Source: Rhinopithecus roxellana (Eukaryota > Chordata > Mammalia > Primates > Cercopithecidae). Taken from it: a stretch of DNA of 64,000 nt. Location: the NCBI RefSeq assembly GCF_007565055.1, contig NC_044557.1, forward strand, positions 67,337,095 through 67,401,094. Direction: 5' to 3'. The notes under the pieces were generated by a model. The model saw only the letters and a list, made by a program, of their open reading frames with translations. It did no database searches and was not told where the DNA came from. The translations under genes were made by a program, and so were the position numbers. Of the stretch, positions 1-46,167 are shown in pieces; the first letter of the stretch is position 1; each line of letters opens with the position of its first letter.

Positions 1-1319
<1,319 letters not shown>

Positions 1320-1718
1320 AACTTGATTTTAACTTGGAGATACTTTGCTCTGCTACGGCAGTAGCAACTGGAATTATCAATAAAATTCTTAAAGTCATAC
1401 CTATTTTTTAAAATGAGATATTAAGGTTTGTAGTGTGGCATGTAAGGAGCTTAGCTGTTACTCCATCCTAACAAAAAGTAGAAAGTTGAATAAACTGAAA
1501 ATCAACAACTCTTCCTAGATCTAGCAGAGAAGTGGGGACACAGAGCAAGCTGCTGCCTCCAAAGCTGGAGAGACAAACAGGCAGATACAGAGAATCTTAA
1601 TTTATTGGAGCAGCAACCCACCAGCAGAAACCTCCAGGGGCAGGAGTACAGGGTAAGAAGACCAGAACTGTAACTGATGAATTGCTAGAGGCTCAATGTG
1701 GTCAAGACTAAGAGTTTA

Positions 1719-2114
<396 letters not shown>

Positions 2115-3754
2115 TCAGTGAAAATCAAAGAAAAATCACCTCCTACATCCAACAGGGAAAGGTTAAAAGTAACCATTTTGAAATATGTCAAAATATTCTG
2201 CTCTTTTTAACAAGGCCTGTCCTCAAGAGAAACTACTTTACCAGAGCCTAACCTATTAGTTTTAGCAGAGTCTAACCAAGCTGGTAGATGGCAAATACCC
2301 AGCCCCCTCTAGACATCCTGTCCCACCCAAGAAGGGGGATAAAAACTAGGAAGCACTTGTGAAGTTCCCAGCCTAGGGACACAGGCTCACTAAGACTGAG
2401 ACCTAATCATAGGTCTATAGAATGCTTCCCCTCCTCCCACATCTTAACACCACATCACTAAAGCCCATTTATTCCAGTGCCTTTCACCCAGTACATCATG
2501 TCCAGCTTTCAACTAAAATTTACAAGGCACACTATAGAGCAAAAAACAGTTTGAAGAGACAAAGCAATCATCAGAACTAGACTCACATATGGCAGAGATA
2601 TTGGAATTATCAGACCAGGAACTTCAAATAACTGATTAATACATTAAGGGCTGTAAAGGTAAATGTAGACAACTTGAAAGAACAGATGGTTAATGTAAGC
2701 AGAAATGAAATTTTAAAGGAAGAATAAATAAGAATTGCTAGAGATATAAAGTTCTATAACAGAAATGAAGAATGCCTTTGATGGATTCATTAATAGATTG
2801 GACATGGTTGAGAAAAGAATCTCTGAGCTTGAGGATACATCAATGGAAACTTCCAAAATTGAAAAATAAAGAGAAAAAAAGACTTAAAGAAACAATATCC
2901 AAGAACTGTGAAACAACTACAAAAATATAACATGTGTGTAACAGGAATACCAGAAGGAGAAGAAATAGAGAAAGGAACAGAAGAAATATTTGAAGCAACA
3001 GTGACTGAAAATTTCCCCAAATTAATGTCAGTCACCAACAATGTTAGACCAACTCTCTAAAATCTCTTCCAGAAGATAGAAACAGAGGGAATACTTCCTA
3101 GCAGCATTGCCCTAATACCAAAACCAAACAAAAACAATACTAGCAAAGAAAACTATAAACCAATACATCTCTAGAACAAAGATGTAAAAATCCTCAACAA
3201 AATATTAGCTAGTAGAATCCAGCAATGCATAAAAAGAATTGTACAGCATAACCAAGATTTATTCCAGGTATGAAAGGCTGGTCCAATATTTGAAAATTCA
3301 TTCATGTAATCTACCATATGAATAGACTAAAGAAGAAAAATCACATGATCACATCAATAGATGCAGAAAATGCATTTGACAAAATCCAACACATTTTCAT
3401 GATAAAAACTTTCAGCAAACTAGGGGCAGAGTGGGGAACTTCCTCCCTTGCTAAAGAACATCTACAAAAACCCTAAGGTAACATCATACTTAATGATGTG
3501 GAACTTACCTATAGAGGAATAAAAATAAAGAATGACATCCAACTTCTCAGAAACCATGTAGACAAGAAGAGAGGTGGAGTAAAACTGCTGAGAGAAAAAA
3601 ACTACTAACCTATAATTCTGTACCTTGCAAAATTAGCCTTCAAAAGTAAAAGTCTGTTTCTTCTACTTTTGGTCACCACTGTCCCCTAGCATCAGCCCAG
3701 AGGAACAATGCAAAGAGAAAGAGAAGGAATATGAGGAAAACTGTCAGATAGTTC

Positions 3755-3890
3755 CATATTTACAGATGAAGAAACTAAAGAGGATCTGAATAATTTGCTC
3801 AAGTTCACACAGCAAGTGCCGGAGCTAGGTTTTGAACCCAGGGGTTTTCAACTCCAAAGTTTGTGTTCTTAATCTCGTACCATTGGGATG
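3755..3890 (-). mobile_element. MIR SINE, antisense
   Basis: The + strand matches the reverse complement of MIR core: TTACAGATGAAGAAACT, then TTCACACAGCAAGT and TTGAACCCAGG. Confidence 0.8.
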
Positions 3891-4095
3891 AAATTTGTAC
3901 AGTGAAAGACAAGCAACGATATAGATGATTGCCTAAGTGTTCCAAATCCATCCTGACAAAAAAAATTGATAATTCCAGTTAATCACTGCTCACTATATAA
4001 TTAAATACAATTAAAAATAAAACAATATTTCTGTATAAATCAACTTACTACAATTTTTCCTTCCAAATCGTGGAACAAGTATTCACTTGAATTAC

Positions 4096-4203
4096 AAAAG
4101 TATCGTTTTCAAATGATACTTTAAGTGTCGTTTGTAAATGATGCTTTAAAAAGTATCGTTTTAAAATACTTTTAAAAGTATCATTTTTAAATGATACTTT
4201 TAG
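4096..4203. repeat. Four-unit tandem array of palindromic ~26-28 bp repeats
   Basis: Units starting near 4096, 4126, 4152 and 4177 follow the pattern AAGTATCGTTTT(C)AAATGATACTTT. Each is a near palindrome. The last holds perfect 14-bp inverted arms (4173-4186 and 4189-4202) around a 2-nt centre. Two copies of TTCACTGCCT-like sequence follow (about 4208 and 4235). I do not recognise the family. Confidence 0.75.
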
Positions 4204-4769
4204 TGATACCTCACTGCCTGGTAATTACTACTTTTAGCGACACTTCACTGCCTAGTAGTCACTAGAGCCTGATCACAAAAAGATTCATTAAGTTCGTAGA
4301 AATTGGAGAGAAAGAGTCTTCCGATGTAGAAACTTAGAAATTTAGGGGGAAATATTCTTCCTACATAGAAATTTACTCTGCAATACATCAACTATCCAGC
4401 TCTTAATGATGTTAATATTTCTTCATCACTACCTGTCTCCCAACATCAGTCTTAAGCGTTTGATAAAACTGGGGAGGAATTCCCCTTTCCAAATTCAAGC
4501 CTTTTCCCCACAGATTTCAAAACTCTTACTCAGGTTGTTCAGTGTTGTCCTTCTAGGTATGGAAATATGACATTCCTTTTCTGCAACAGGATGATTTATC
4601 TGACAAGAATAGCCTCCATTTACAAGTTACTTTGCATTTTTCAAAGTACTTCTACAAGTTCCTTTGCTTCTCATACAATTCTGTTTCATAGGAGGGTCTT
4701 ACAGGATAGGTGTAAACACTTGTAACGAACTTGGCACTATTTGACTTACAGCCAGGGCTCAATTAACGT

Positions 4770-4900
4770 TAATCACTACAACTATTGTCATTCCCATATT
4801 GTGAGGAAACTATGTCCCTGAAAGATTAGGGTAATTTATCTAATATCTATGACAGGGTTGGTACCCCAAACTAGGTTGATTTCTACAGCAGTTAACTTCC
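4770..4900 (-). mobile_element. Possible MIR fragment, antisense
   Basis: TTCCCATATTGTGAGGAAACT followed by a decayed match to the MIR core. Weak. The rest of 4260-5190 shows nothing recognisable. Confidence 0.4.
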
Positions 4901-5391
4901 TATTAGGGTTTGTATCAATAAAACTGTAGGACCCGCCAGGGCTGGAATCCCACTGCTACCTGAGCATCCAGTTGGTGACCAGACTCCCCGAATTAATAAA
5001 AGGATTTGTTGTTGTTGTTTTTATATAGCAGTTGTCCAGGAAGTATCTCCTTTCGAACTCAAGTCACTGGGCAACTGACTTTACAGAGCAAATTGGCCCC
5101 GTTTAAGGATTCTTGGCTCCTGAAATCCGCAAGGAAGTGGGTTCTTTTAGAGGGAGCGCCAAGAGCTTCAAAAAATCCTTCTAAAGTGAACCCCTCCGGA
5201 CCCGGATAGCGAGATGGGGCTCAGCCTTGTGCCTCGGCGGCCGTAACAGACGGCAAAGTGGAGGGGGCTTCCCGGGCCCACAGCTGGACCTCGGCACCCC
5301 AAGCCCGTTCACCCGGGCCGGGTCCTGGCGGGCCGCGGAGTCAGGCCGGGCGGCGCAGCTCAGGCGGTGCCCGGGCGCAGGGCCAGTCCCA

Positions 5392-5415
5392 CCGCCGCCG
5401 CCGCCGCCGCCGCCG
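5392..5415 (+). repeat. (CCG)8 trinucleotide repeat in the FZD6 CpG island
   Basis: Eight uninterrupted CCG units, immediately followed by CGAGCC. The repeat lies in or next to exon 1, so its length could affect the promoter or 5' UTR structure. Confidence 0.95.
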
Positions 5416-5681
5416 CGAGCCCGGACCTGCCCGCCCGACCTGGCGGCGCAGTCTCGCGGGATCGCTCAGCTCTCGCTCCCCGTGCGGCTCTCGAGGCAGC
5501 TCCAGTCCCGGACGCTCCCCGGAGCCGTCTCAGGTCGCTGGCGGGACGGTGGGCTAGCCGGGGAAGGCAAGGGAGAGCGGCCTTCGACCGCTGCCCGAGA
5601 TGAGGCTCCCACGGCCGGGACTGGGCAGGGGCCGGGCGGGTGCCAGGGGAAGCGGGGCGGGCCGCGAGGGGCCGCGGCTGG
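5400..5681 (+). other. FZD6: Probable FZD6 exon 1 (5' UTR, non-coding), boundaries approximate
   Basis: FZD6 has a non-coding first exon in the CpG island. A good splice donor, CTGG/GTGAGG, has its GT at 5682-5683, so exon 1 plausibly ends at 5681. The left boundary is arbitrary because start-site choice is not visible. An ATG at 5600 opens a reading frame that crosses this donor and, after splicing to 6548, stops at 6580-6582. Another possible donor is the CAG/GTGCTG with its GT at 5704. Confidence 0.45.
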
Positions 5682-6547
5682 GTGAGGCGCGCCGGGAGCC
5701 ACAGGTGCTGGGGAGGCGGTGGCGGGACGGCCCGCACCCGAGTTTCCTCGGAAACGGGAGCCGGCTCTGAAAGGCTGGCTGTGCCGGGGCCCCGCGGCAC
5801 CGCGCAGACCAAGAACGCGCTGTCTGGCTCTAGGCCTGGGGCAGGTGCCCGGGTGTGGGGCGTTGGCAGACCGGCCATCAGTGTGTGTTGGGGCGCGGGT
5901 AATTCGTAATCCGGGGCCCACAGCCTTCCTCCCCCAGGGGACTGCCTTCGCCCTTCCCGCGGGACGGTTTTGCGCACTTTCCTTTCGACGGCAGCGCTAC
6001 ACCCTCCTAGCCAGTGAGAACTGCAATGTTGCTCCTCCGCTGGAGGAATCCTAAAAGTCTCCCTCTAGTTGGCCTTTTGAAAAACGAGAAAACTCTAAGA
6101 CTGCCACAAAAATTGACTCTTTAGAGTCTTTTACAAGTTTAAGAACTCTTTGGGTCTTAAGGAATTTCCTAGGGCCTTAGGTTTCTTGTACTTAATAAGC
6201 TTTCCAACAGGGGCTCTTAGATTGTATGCTTATATTAATCCTTTATGATTTACTCCGAATCACCAGCGTTCCTTTTTTCCTCCATCTTACTCTTGCCATT
6301 CCGAACCCTTTTAACCCTGTGTTCCATATAGCAGCAACCTCCTAGCATTGGTTCCTAGAGGTGCAGCTTCCTTAGCAAATGATATATTCCATGCTAAGGC
6401 AGGTGAAAGAGTATCTCGCTAGGACAGAATTTTCCGTTGTTTTTCCAGTGTTTGTTACCTGGGATGAAAATCTTAACTCTGCACTTTGACTCCACATTTG
6501 AGTTTATGACAAATGTTGCTAATATACCCTCTTGTTTGTTTTTACAG

Positions 6548-6699
6548 TAATCGACCCAGGACTTATTTTCAGGAAAACCTGAAAATGAGTAAAATCGTGA
6601 AATGAGGAATTTGAATATTTTATCTTTGGATGGGGATCTTCTGAGGATGCAAAGAGTGATTCATCCAAGCTATGTGGTAAAATCAGGAATTTGAAGAAA
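6548..6699 (+). other. FZD6: FZD6 exon 2, 5' UTR part, with stacked upstream ORFs
   Basis: The acceptor is a pyrimidine-rich tract ending in TTTTTACAG at 6547. The 152-nt leader contains two complete AUG-initiated uORFs: 6585-6605 (MSKIVK, stop) and 6602-6694 (30 codons plus stop). They overlap by ATGA, and the second ends 5 nt before the main ATG at 6700. Both have a purine at -3. Arrangements like this usually lower main-frame initiation; that effect is inferred here. Confidence 0.75.
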
Positions 6700-39652
<32,953 letters not shown>

Positions 39653-40723
39653 AGAACATTTTCTCTCATTACTCAGAAGCAAATTTGTGTTACACTGGAA
39701 GTGACCTATGCACTGTTTTGTAAGAACCACTGTTACATTCTTCTTTTGCACTTCAAGCTGCATTGCCTAGTGTTATACTGGAAAAAATAGAGTTCAAGAA
39801 TAATATGACTCATTTCACACAAAGGTTAATGACAACAGTATACCTGAAAACAGAAATGTGCAGGTTAATAATATTTTTTTAATGGTGTGGGAAGACAGAG
39901 TTAGAGGAATCTTCCTTTTCTATTTATGAAGATTCTACTCTTGTTAAGAGTATTTTAAGATATACAATGCTATTTTACTTTTTTGATATAAAATCAAGAT
40001 ATTTCTTTGCTGAGGTATTTAAAACTTATCCTTGTATCTTTTTATACAGATTTAGAAATAAGCTTATATGTATTTGAACTTTTTTGAAATCCTATTCAAG
40101 TATTATTATCATGCTATTGTGATATTTTAGCACTTTGGTAGCTTTTACACTGAATTTCTAAGAAAATTGTAAAATAGTACTATTTTATACTATAAAAAAA
40201 GATATACCAAAAAGTCTTTTAATAGGAATTTAACTTTAAAAACCCACTTATTGATACCTTACCATCTAAAATGTGTAAATTGTATAGTCTCATTGTTTGA
40301 GGAATTTCACGAATCTAAATTATGTAACTGGAATAAGGTGCTTACTCAGAGTGTCCACTGTTGATTGTATTATGCTGCTCACTGATCCTTCTGCATATTT
40401 AAAATACAATGTCCTAAAGGGTTAGTAGATAAAATGTTAGTCTTTTGTATATTAGGCCAAGTGCAATTGATTTCCTTTTTTTAATGTTTCATGACCACCC
40501 ATTGATTGTATTATAACCACTTACAGTTGCTTATACTTTTTCTTTGTTTTAACTTTTGTTTTTTAACATTTAGAATATTAAATTTTGTATTGTACAAATG
40601 TAAAATTTGTATCCTTCTCAGACATTTTGTAGAATTCATTTCGGCAGCTCACTAGGATTTTGCTGAACATTAAAAAGTGTGTTAGCAATATTAGTGCCAA
40701 TCAAATGGAAAAAAGGTAGTCCC

Positions 40724-40729
40724 AATAAA
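40724..40729 (+). terminator. FZD6: Possible proximal FZD6 polyadenylation signal AATAAA
   Basis: An AATAAA hexamer in CCCAATAAACAAG lies about 280 nt before the distal signal. The following sequence is T-rich (GTTTTTATAC). Use is uncertain. Confidence 0.35.
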
Positions 40730-41001
40730 CAAGACACAATGTTTTTATACAACATACTTAAAAATATTAAGGAGTTTTCTTAATTTTGTTTCCTATTACG
40801 TATTATTCTCTGAACAAGGTTTTCTGATGCTTTTGGTTTTCTCTCCATTTAGCATTTGCTCTCAGTTTTTTTCTCTATTTAGCATTCTGTTAAGGCATAA
40901 CAACTATGTACTGTATGGAAAATGTTGTAAATATTACCTTTTCCACATTTTAAACAGATAACTTTGAATACAAAAACTTTGTTTTGTGTGATCTTTTCAT
41001 T

Positions 41002-41007
41002 AATAAA
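41002..41007 (+). terminator. FZD6: FZD6 distal polyadenylation signal AATAAA
   Basis: A canonical AATAAA lies at the end of the conserved-looking 3' UTR. Cleavage is expected 10-30 nt downstream, and GT-rich sequence (GTATTCTGTGGTT) follows from 41032 as a likely downstream element. Confidence 0.8.
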
Positions 41008-41029
41008 ATTATCTTTGTATAAGAATTAT

Positions 41030-41985
41030 GGAGTATTCTGTGGTTAGGTATAGTAGTTCTGGCCGAGGAAGTAGTGTTATTTTTTAGATTAGTGACTCCA
41101 TGACTGATAAATCAGAAGCTTCTTTTTAACTTTGAAGGAGAATACAGTCAAGACTCTTGTTTTTTGTCACGATTTCTCTCCAAAAATGTAGATTATACAG
41201 CTATATTAAGTGTAACTTTTTAAAGCCAGTAGGAAAGCTCTGGGGTGTGGGGGGTGAAGCAAAAGGAACCCCAGGACCCTGTTTTCCTCCTAACAGTGAT
41301 TAGGTGATACAGACAAACCTCCCAAAAAAGAAGGCTAAAATATATGGATGAAATAAAACAGTAGGCAGATTTCTGTGATGGGGGAAAAAAAGAAGTAAAA
41401 TAATATTACCCCCAAACATTAAAAAACTAATAAGATAGTGAGGAATTGCCAGGTTTCTCGCTATGAAGCCCAACATTTGGAGCTGCTTTTGCCCAGGAGC
41501 ATTTGATTACTTGGAAAGGGTGGCTGAGAAGTGGAACAGTGCTGTTGACAGCCTCAAAGGGCTGGAAGACAAGGGGTCTGCAACCACCCTACACTTAGAA
41601 TTTTGACCTCAAAGGGCTGGATCCTAAAAGTACATGTGAGTTGTACATAAAGCAGCCCTGCTTCAAGTTGTCTGGGTAGATAGAAAAAAGCTCAAACCCT
41701 GAAATTAGATTAAGGTAGCTCTGGATTAGTAATACCCTCAAGCACCAGGTAAATGAAAACCTTCTCTGGAGGAAGAAAATGTTATTTTATATACTCTAGA
41801 AGTACCACAGTGCTCATCATACAATCAAATAATCAGGTATGCCAAAAAGACTATTTTTGTTCATTAAAACATGAACAAGAATTGGCACAAGCAAGAGAAA
41901 AAGATCCCCAGGTACTGCTGATGTATTACTAGACATACATCATGTAAATTAAAAGTACAAGCAAGGAAAACAATAAGATACTACA
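41030..41985. other. Intergenic, no gene seen
   Basis: Immediately downstream of FZD6. Parts (about 41300-41900) look like a decayed L1-type 5' region, but I cannot support a family call. Confidence 0.5.
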
Positions 41986-41989
41986 CACC

Positions 41990-42450
41990 TATAAGAATGG
42001 GCAGCACATAGTGACTTCCTTCCAAGAATCCAAGTACAGGTGGTACAGGGAGAGTAGCATTTGCAGTGGAGAAACCTGACAAACTCTCAGTGAGAGGTAC
42101 CTCACTACTCAGAAGGCGAACAAAGTCAAGAGTGGTAAGTCATGTTGAGAGTGTTACCTTTCATATGATGTGATGAAAATTGCAGTTTACCTCTGATCTT
42201 CCCAAAACCTATAACCTCATTCTAGTTGTGAAATATGAGATGAATCTCAGCAGATGGACATTTTACAAGATAGCTGACCAGTCCTCAAAAGAAGTTAAAA
42301 TCCTCAAGAACAAGGAAAGTTTGGGAAACTATCACAGCCAAGAGGAGCTGAAGGAGACATGACAACTAAATGTAATGTGGTATCTTGGAAAAGAAAAAAG
42401 CACATTAGATAAAACCTAAGGAAATTTGAATAAAGCTTAGTCATCCAAGT
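41990..42450 (+). mobile_element. L1ME-like 3' UTR remnant
   Basis: CATATGATGTGATGAAAATT, AACTATCACAGCCAAGAGGA, GACATGACAACTAAATGTAA and a terminal AAATTTGAATAAAGC match a common old mammalian LINE 3' region. Confidence 0.5.
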
Positions 42451-42789
42451 CAGCTAAATGTTCTTTAATTGTGTGTGATAATTTTCTTCCTTCTGCTTGC
42501 TTTTTCCACCTTTTAGTCAGATATTGAACTCCTTGATGAATCCTTTAATTTTGTCATCTTTCCTCTTCTTTTGCCCATCTCTTGGGATTTTTTTCCTTGA
42601 AACTTTATTAAATGTATTTTTAAATTTTTGTTTGAAGTTTTTTTGGCTATAATTTTTTAATTTCACAGCATTTTAAAAATTGTGTTCTTTTTAAGTACCT
42701 TTCTGTTTTATGATTATTTTATATATGCTGTATTTCAAGATACACAATTTACTTCTTAAAGATCATATGGGAAACATTAATTTGTAATA

Positions 42790-43690
42790 TTTATTTTGTA
42801 GCAGGTGACTTTATTAAAGTCCCTCAGTCCCTCTAATAATTTTGCAGTTGATTTTTCCTGGATTTTCTAGGTGGATGATCTTTTCCTCTCAAATAATGGT
42901 AATTTTATTTCTCAGATATAAGCTGGAACTTCTAGCCAGTTAACATTAATAGTAGTAGCAGTAGACATCCTTGTCTTGTTTCTTTGTTTTAAAGAAAATG
43001 CCTATAGTGCTTCATCATGAAGAACAATGTTAGCATTCAACATAAGATAGGTATTTCTTAACGAGTTAAAAGAATCCTATTCCATCTTAATTTTTTTTTT
43101 AATGAGCAATATGTACCGAATTTTATCAAATGCCCTTTTGCTACCAGGATTAGTCAGTATGAAGCTAACTTCTGTAACAATCCTCAAAATCGTAGTAGCT
43201 TTAGAAACTTATTCATGTGACAGGTGTGAATGTTCTTGAGGTAGCCTTCCAAATTCAAGCAACCACCACTTCCATCTTATGGCTCTGCCATCTCTCTCAC
43301 TGAGTGAGAAAGAGAGAGAGTAAATGATTGCACAGAAAAATGTTTCATGAGCTAGAGTTGAAAGTGACATGCAACATTTCCAGCTGCATTTCATTTACCA
43401 GAACTCAGGCATAAATCCAGATGTCTTCCTGACAGGGAGGAGAAACAGATTTACTGAGCCATTGGCCAGCATGTCAGTCTGCTAACGTGATGTGTTAAAT
43501 AAATTTCCTAACATAATGCCATCCTTTCATTCCTTGAATACCCTACTTGATCATGATGTATCATTTAATACTTCTGGATTTGATTTGTTAGTGATTTATT
43601 TAGGATTTTTAAAATGTGCATCTATATCTACCTATATTATAAATGATTTACCAGCCCTGGGCAATATTACAATATTTGTAATAAATAAGC
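42790..43690 (-). mobile_element. Old L1 ORF2 fragment, antisense, interrupted at 43145-43470
   Basis: AGTAGACATCCTTGTCTTGT, TTTTATCAAATGCCCTTTTG, then CCTACTTGATCATGATGTAT and TTAGGATTTTTAAAATGTGC are the reverse complement of L1 reverse-transcriptase-region sequence in proper order. The 325-bp interruption is an unidentified insert. Confidence 0.65.
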
Positions 43691-43821
43691 TTGAATTTTA
43701 AAAGTATTATTTTTAATAGCAAAATTCAAAAGCATTATTTAATTTTTTTAAAAAGCAGTTTTTCTTTTTCATGTCACCAGAGTCTTTGAGGCACCACCCC
43801 ACCCCCAAAAAAACCCTGCTG

Positions 43822-44034
43822 TTGACCAGCCTGACAAACATGGTGAAACCTTGTCTCTACTAAAAATACAAAAATTAGCTGGGCATGGTGGCGGGCGCCT
43901 GTAGTTCCAGCTACTCAAGAGGCTGAGGCAGGAGAATTGCCTGAACCCAGAAGGTGGAGATTGCAAGTGAGCCAAGATTGCGCCATTGCACTCCAGCCTG
44001 GGTGACAGAGCGAGACTCCATCTCAAAAAAAAAA
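43822..44034 (+). mobile_element. 5'-truncated Alu, sense
   Basis: Begins at GACCAGCCTGACAAACATGG and ends CGAGACTCCATCTC plus A10. Confidence 0.93.
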
Positions 44035-46162
44035 GTCTGCCGTCTCAGAAAAAAAGGTGAAGTTAATTTTTATAAGAATTACATAGCAGTTTTCAGCCAA
44101 GAAAGTTAACTTAAATTACATAACGCATTTACATTTACAATAACAAAATTGGCATGAGCACTGTGCAGCTAAACCCAACAGCAGCAAAGTCTGCTAGAAA
44201 CCCTCACTTTGAAAGCCTGCTACAAACCTTCAACAAAATTTCATGAAATGCCATGTTTCAAAAAGACTCAGAACACACACTGGGATCCACCACTGCTATG
44301 CTGTTCATGGTTCTGAAGAACTCTTCCCTACACTTTCTTAATCAAACTAGACTGAAAACAGATCATAATTACCAGCCATCATCAAAATCACAGTTTTAGT
44401 GCTTTCTTACTCTTTCATCTTCTCAGAAACGTACCACAGGTACGTGTTTCCAGTTCCTACTGCTGGAAACTTTTAACCTTGCCAAGCAGGCAGTTACTCT
44501 CAGGAAATGAAAGATATGATTTGTAATAACCACAAGAAGTCCTGCAGTTGCTTTTCTGCATGGAAAGCATGATATTAATACCTCACTGCCCACTGCACAA
44601 GTCAGATACTTAAATTCCAAGTTTTAACCATGGCTCCTGTGATCTGTCATGTGCAGAAGAATCAAAACTTTCATTAACTCACAGTGAAAATGTGTCCACA
44701 AAGAGCGAGAAAAAATTAAAAGTTTAATCCAAAATGATCAAAGGCATTGGGATCCAGAGCCAGGCAGTAGTGAAGAGCAGCATAGTAAAGTTCATTATGA
44801 ATATTACTGCAGGATGGTAGCCAAATGGAAGCAGTATGGAAAGAAATACAATGAAACGAAAAGGAGAAAAGACTTGTGGCAGTAAATACTAATTAGAAAT
44901 AAAAACAGATGGAAAAGTATTGCTAAGGTGAGTCAATTTAGCAGCCAGTTCTGAGGTTTGTATTTTCTATCCCTAGAAGGAAAAAAGAGCCAGAGAAAAC
45001 GTTGAAGAGCAGGTTTTCTAATTTTCCACCACAAAAAGAAAAAAGGACATGAAGGAGGATGAACCTACTTAAGTCTTGATAGAAACATCTTAGAGAAAGT
45101 TTTCAAATAAATTATTTTCTAAACACATGCCATAGTTCATCTTCATTAATACTGAACACACTTTAAGTATTTTCTACTATTTCACTTAGATTAGGTTTTA
45201 ACAAACATACCTAGTGTAGAATCTATAAAGCTTACATTTAATACCTATGTTTATATACTATTAATTATAATAATTATAATGATCATAATACATTTAGAAT
45301 ATGTTGAAAAGAGAGGCACAAAATCAATAGAGATTAAGAAAAAAAAATTTTCTAAAGTTGCACGAAAATGAAATATCTGAATATCTTTTTTCCCAAGTGC
45401 TAACTAGAGTAAAACTGTCTAGTTTGTGGGTTTATTTCCTTAGGGACCTATTCCAGGATCTAATTAGTTTCACTATCAGGAAATACATAAGTCTGAATAT
45501 ACATACTACACATTATCTAGAGAAACTGACCAGCAAGGTAAGAGCTTCCCTCATGGTTTTAGTCCTTCCTGTCAGCCCAGTGTTCCCTCATGAGAATTCT
45601 CATAAAACAGAAACCTTCAGACTTGTAAACAAAGCTGACCACTGGCAAAACCCTTACTGGCATTTCCAGCCTCTTAACCACCACCTCTATTAGTGCAGGC
45701 TCCATGTGAAAAAGAATGACATGCTGTGTTTCTGGAGCTGACCTTGTTGGCAGGCTGTGGGCAAATAAAAGGTACAGTAAAACAAAACAGGAGGGCTGTG
45801 TTTCCTCGACTGACAGGCATCACTGCCTCCTTGTCACGCATCCTCAGGCTCTGGGGAGGCCTTTCCAGGCTTACCACATGGACACTGAGCAGTCCAAAGG
45901 TGTTCTTTTATGAAAGCAAAGACCATGAACGTGGCATACAACACAACCCAAAGTGGGGGGAGGGTGCCTCAGGGGCACTGTAGACAAGGCAGAGTCTGGC
46001 TACCTGGATACTCTGAAGAGACCAAACACAATATAAAAACACAGCCTCAACTCAGTAAGAGTACAGAGTGACAGGGAGACTGCATTCACCCTTGCAAGGG
46101 TGACGAACATCTAAAGAATTAGCAGGTAATCCATATGAAATCTAACTGCATGGACATGGAAG
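44035..46162. other. Intergenic, no gene or named repeat seen
   Basis: About 2.1 kb with only short, shadow-like reading frames. No splice-bounded coding exon, RNA gene or element I recognise. Confidence 0.5.
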
Positions 46163-46167
46163 ATTCT

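Larger units (their letters stand above)
5190..5960 (+). promoter_or_regulatory. FZD6: CpG-island promoter of FZD6
   Basis: Base composition changes abruptly from AT-rich to very GC-rich with dense CpG at about 5190 and falls back by about 5960. The island contains GC-box (SP1-type) sequence at 5654-5660, a (CCG)8 run at 5392-5415, and no TATA box. It lies about 1 kb upstream of the exon carrying the FZD6 start codon, as expected for the broad, dispersed-start promoter of this gene. The long ORFs on both strands here are a by-product of high GC, not genes. The exact transcription start cannot be read from the sequence. Confidence 0.85.
39653..41025 (+). other. FZD6: FZD6 3' UTR
   Basis: About 1.37 kb of AT-rich sequence between the stop codon and the distal polyadenylation signal. 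It has several ATTTA pentamers, a perfect Pumilio motif TGTAAATA at 40926-40933, and an upstream AATAAA at 40724-40729 that could give a shorter transcript. No Alu or L1 is inserted in it. The cleavage point is inferred. Confidence 0.85.

Noticed and set aside
5360..5977. 205-codon minus-strand frame and several overlapping + strand frames in the CpG island
   Set aside because: Stop codons are rare in such GC-rich DNA. The frames are Pro/Arg/Ala-rich with no domain, and overlap each other on both strands.
6691..6693. Upstream in-frame TTG as the FZD6 start
   Set aside because: It adds three residues by a non-AUG codon. ATG at 6700 has a strong context and gives the known 706-residue length.
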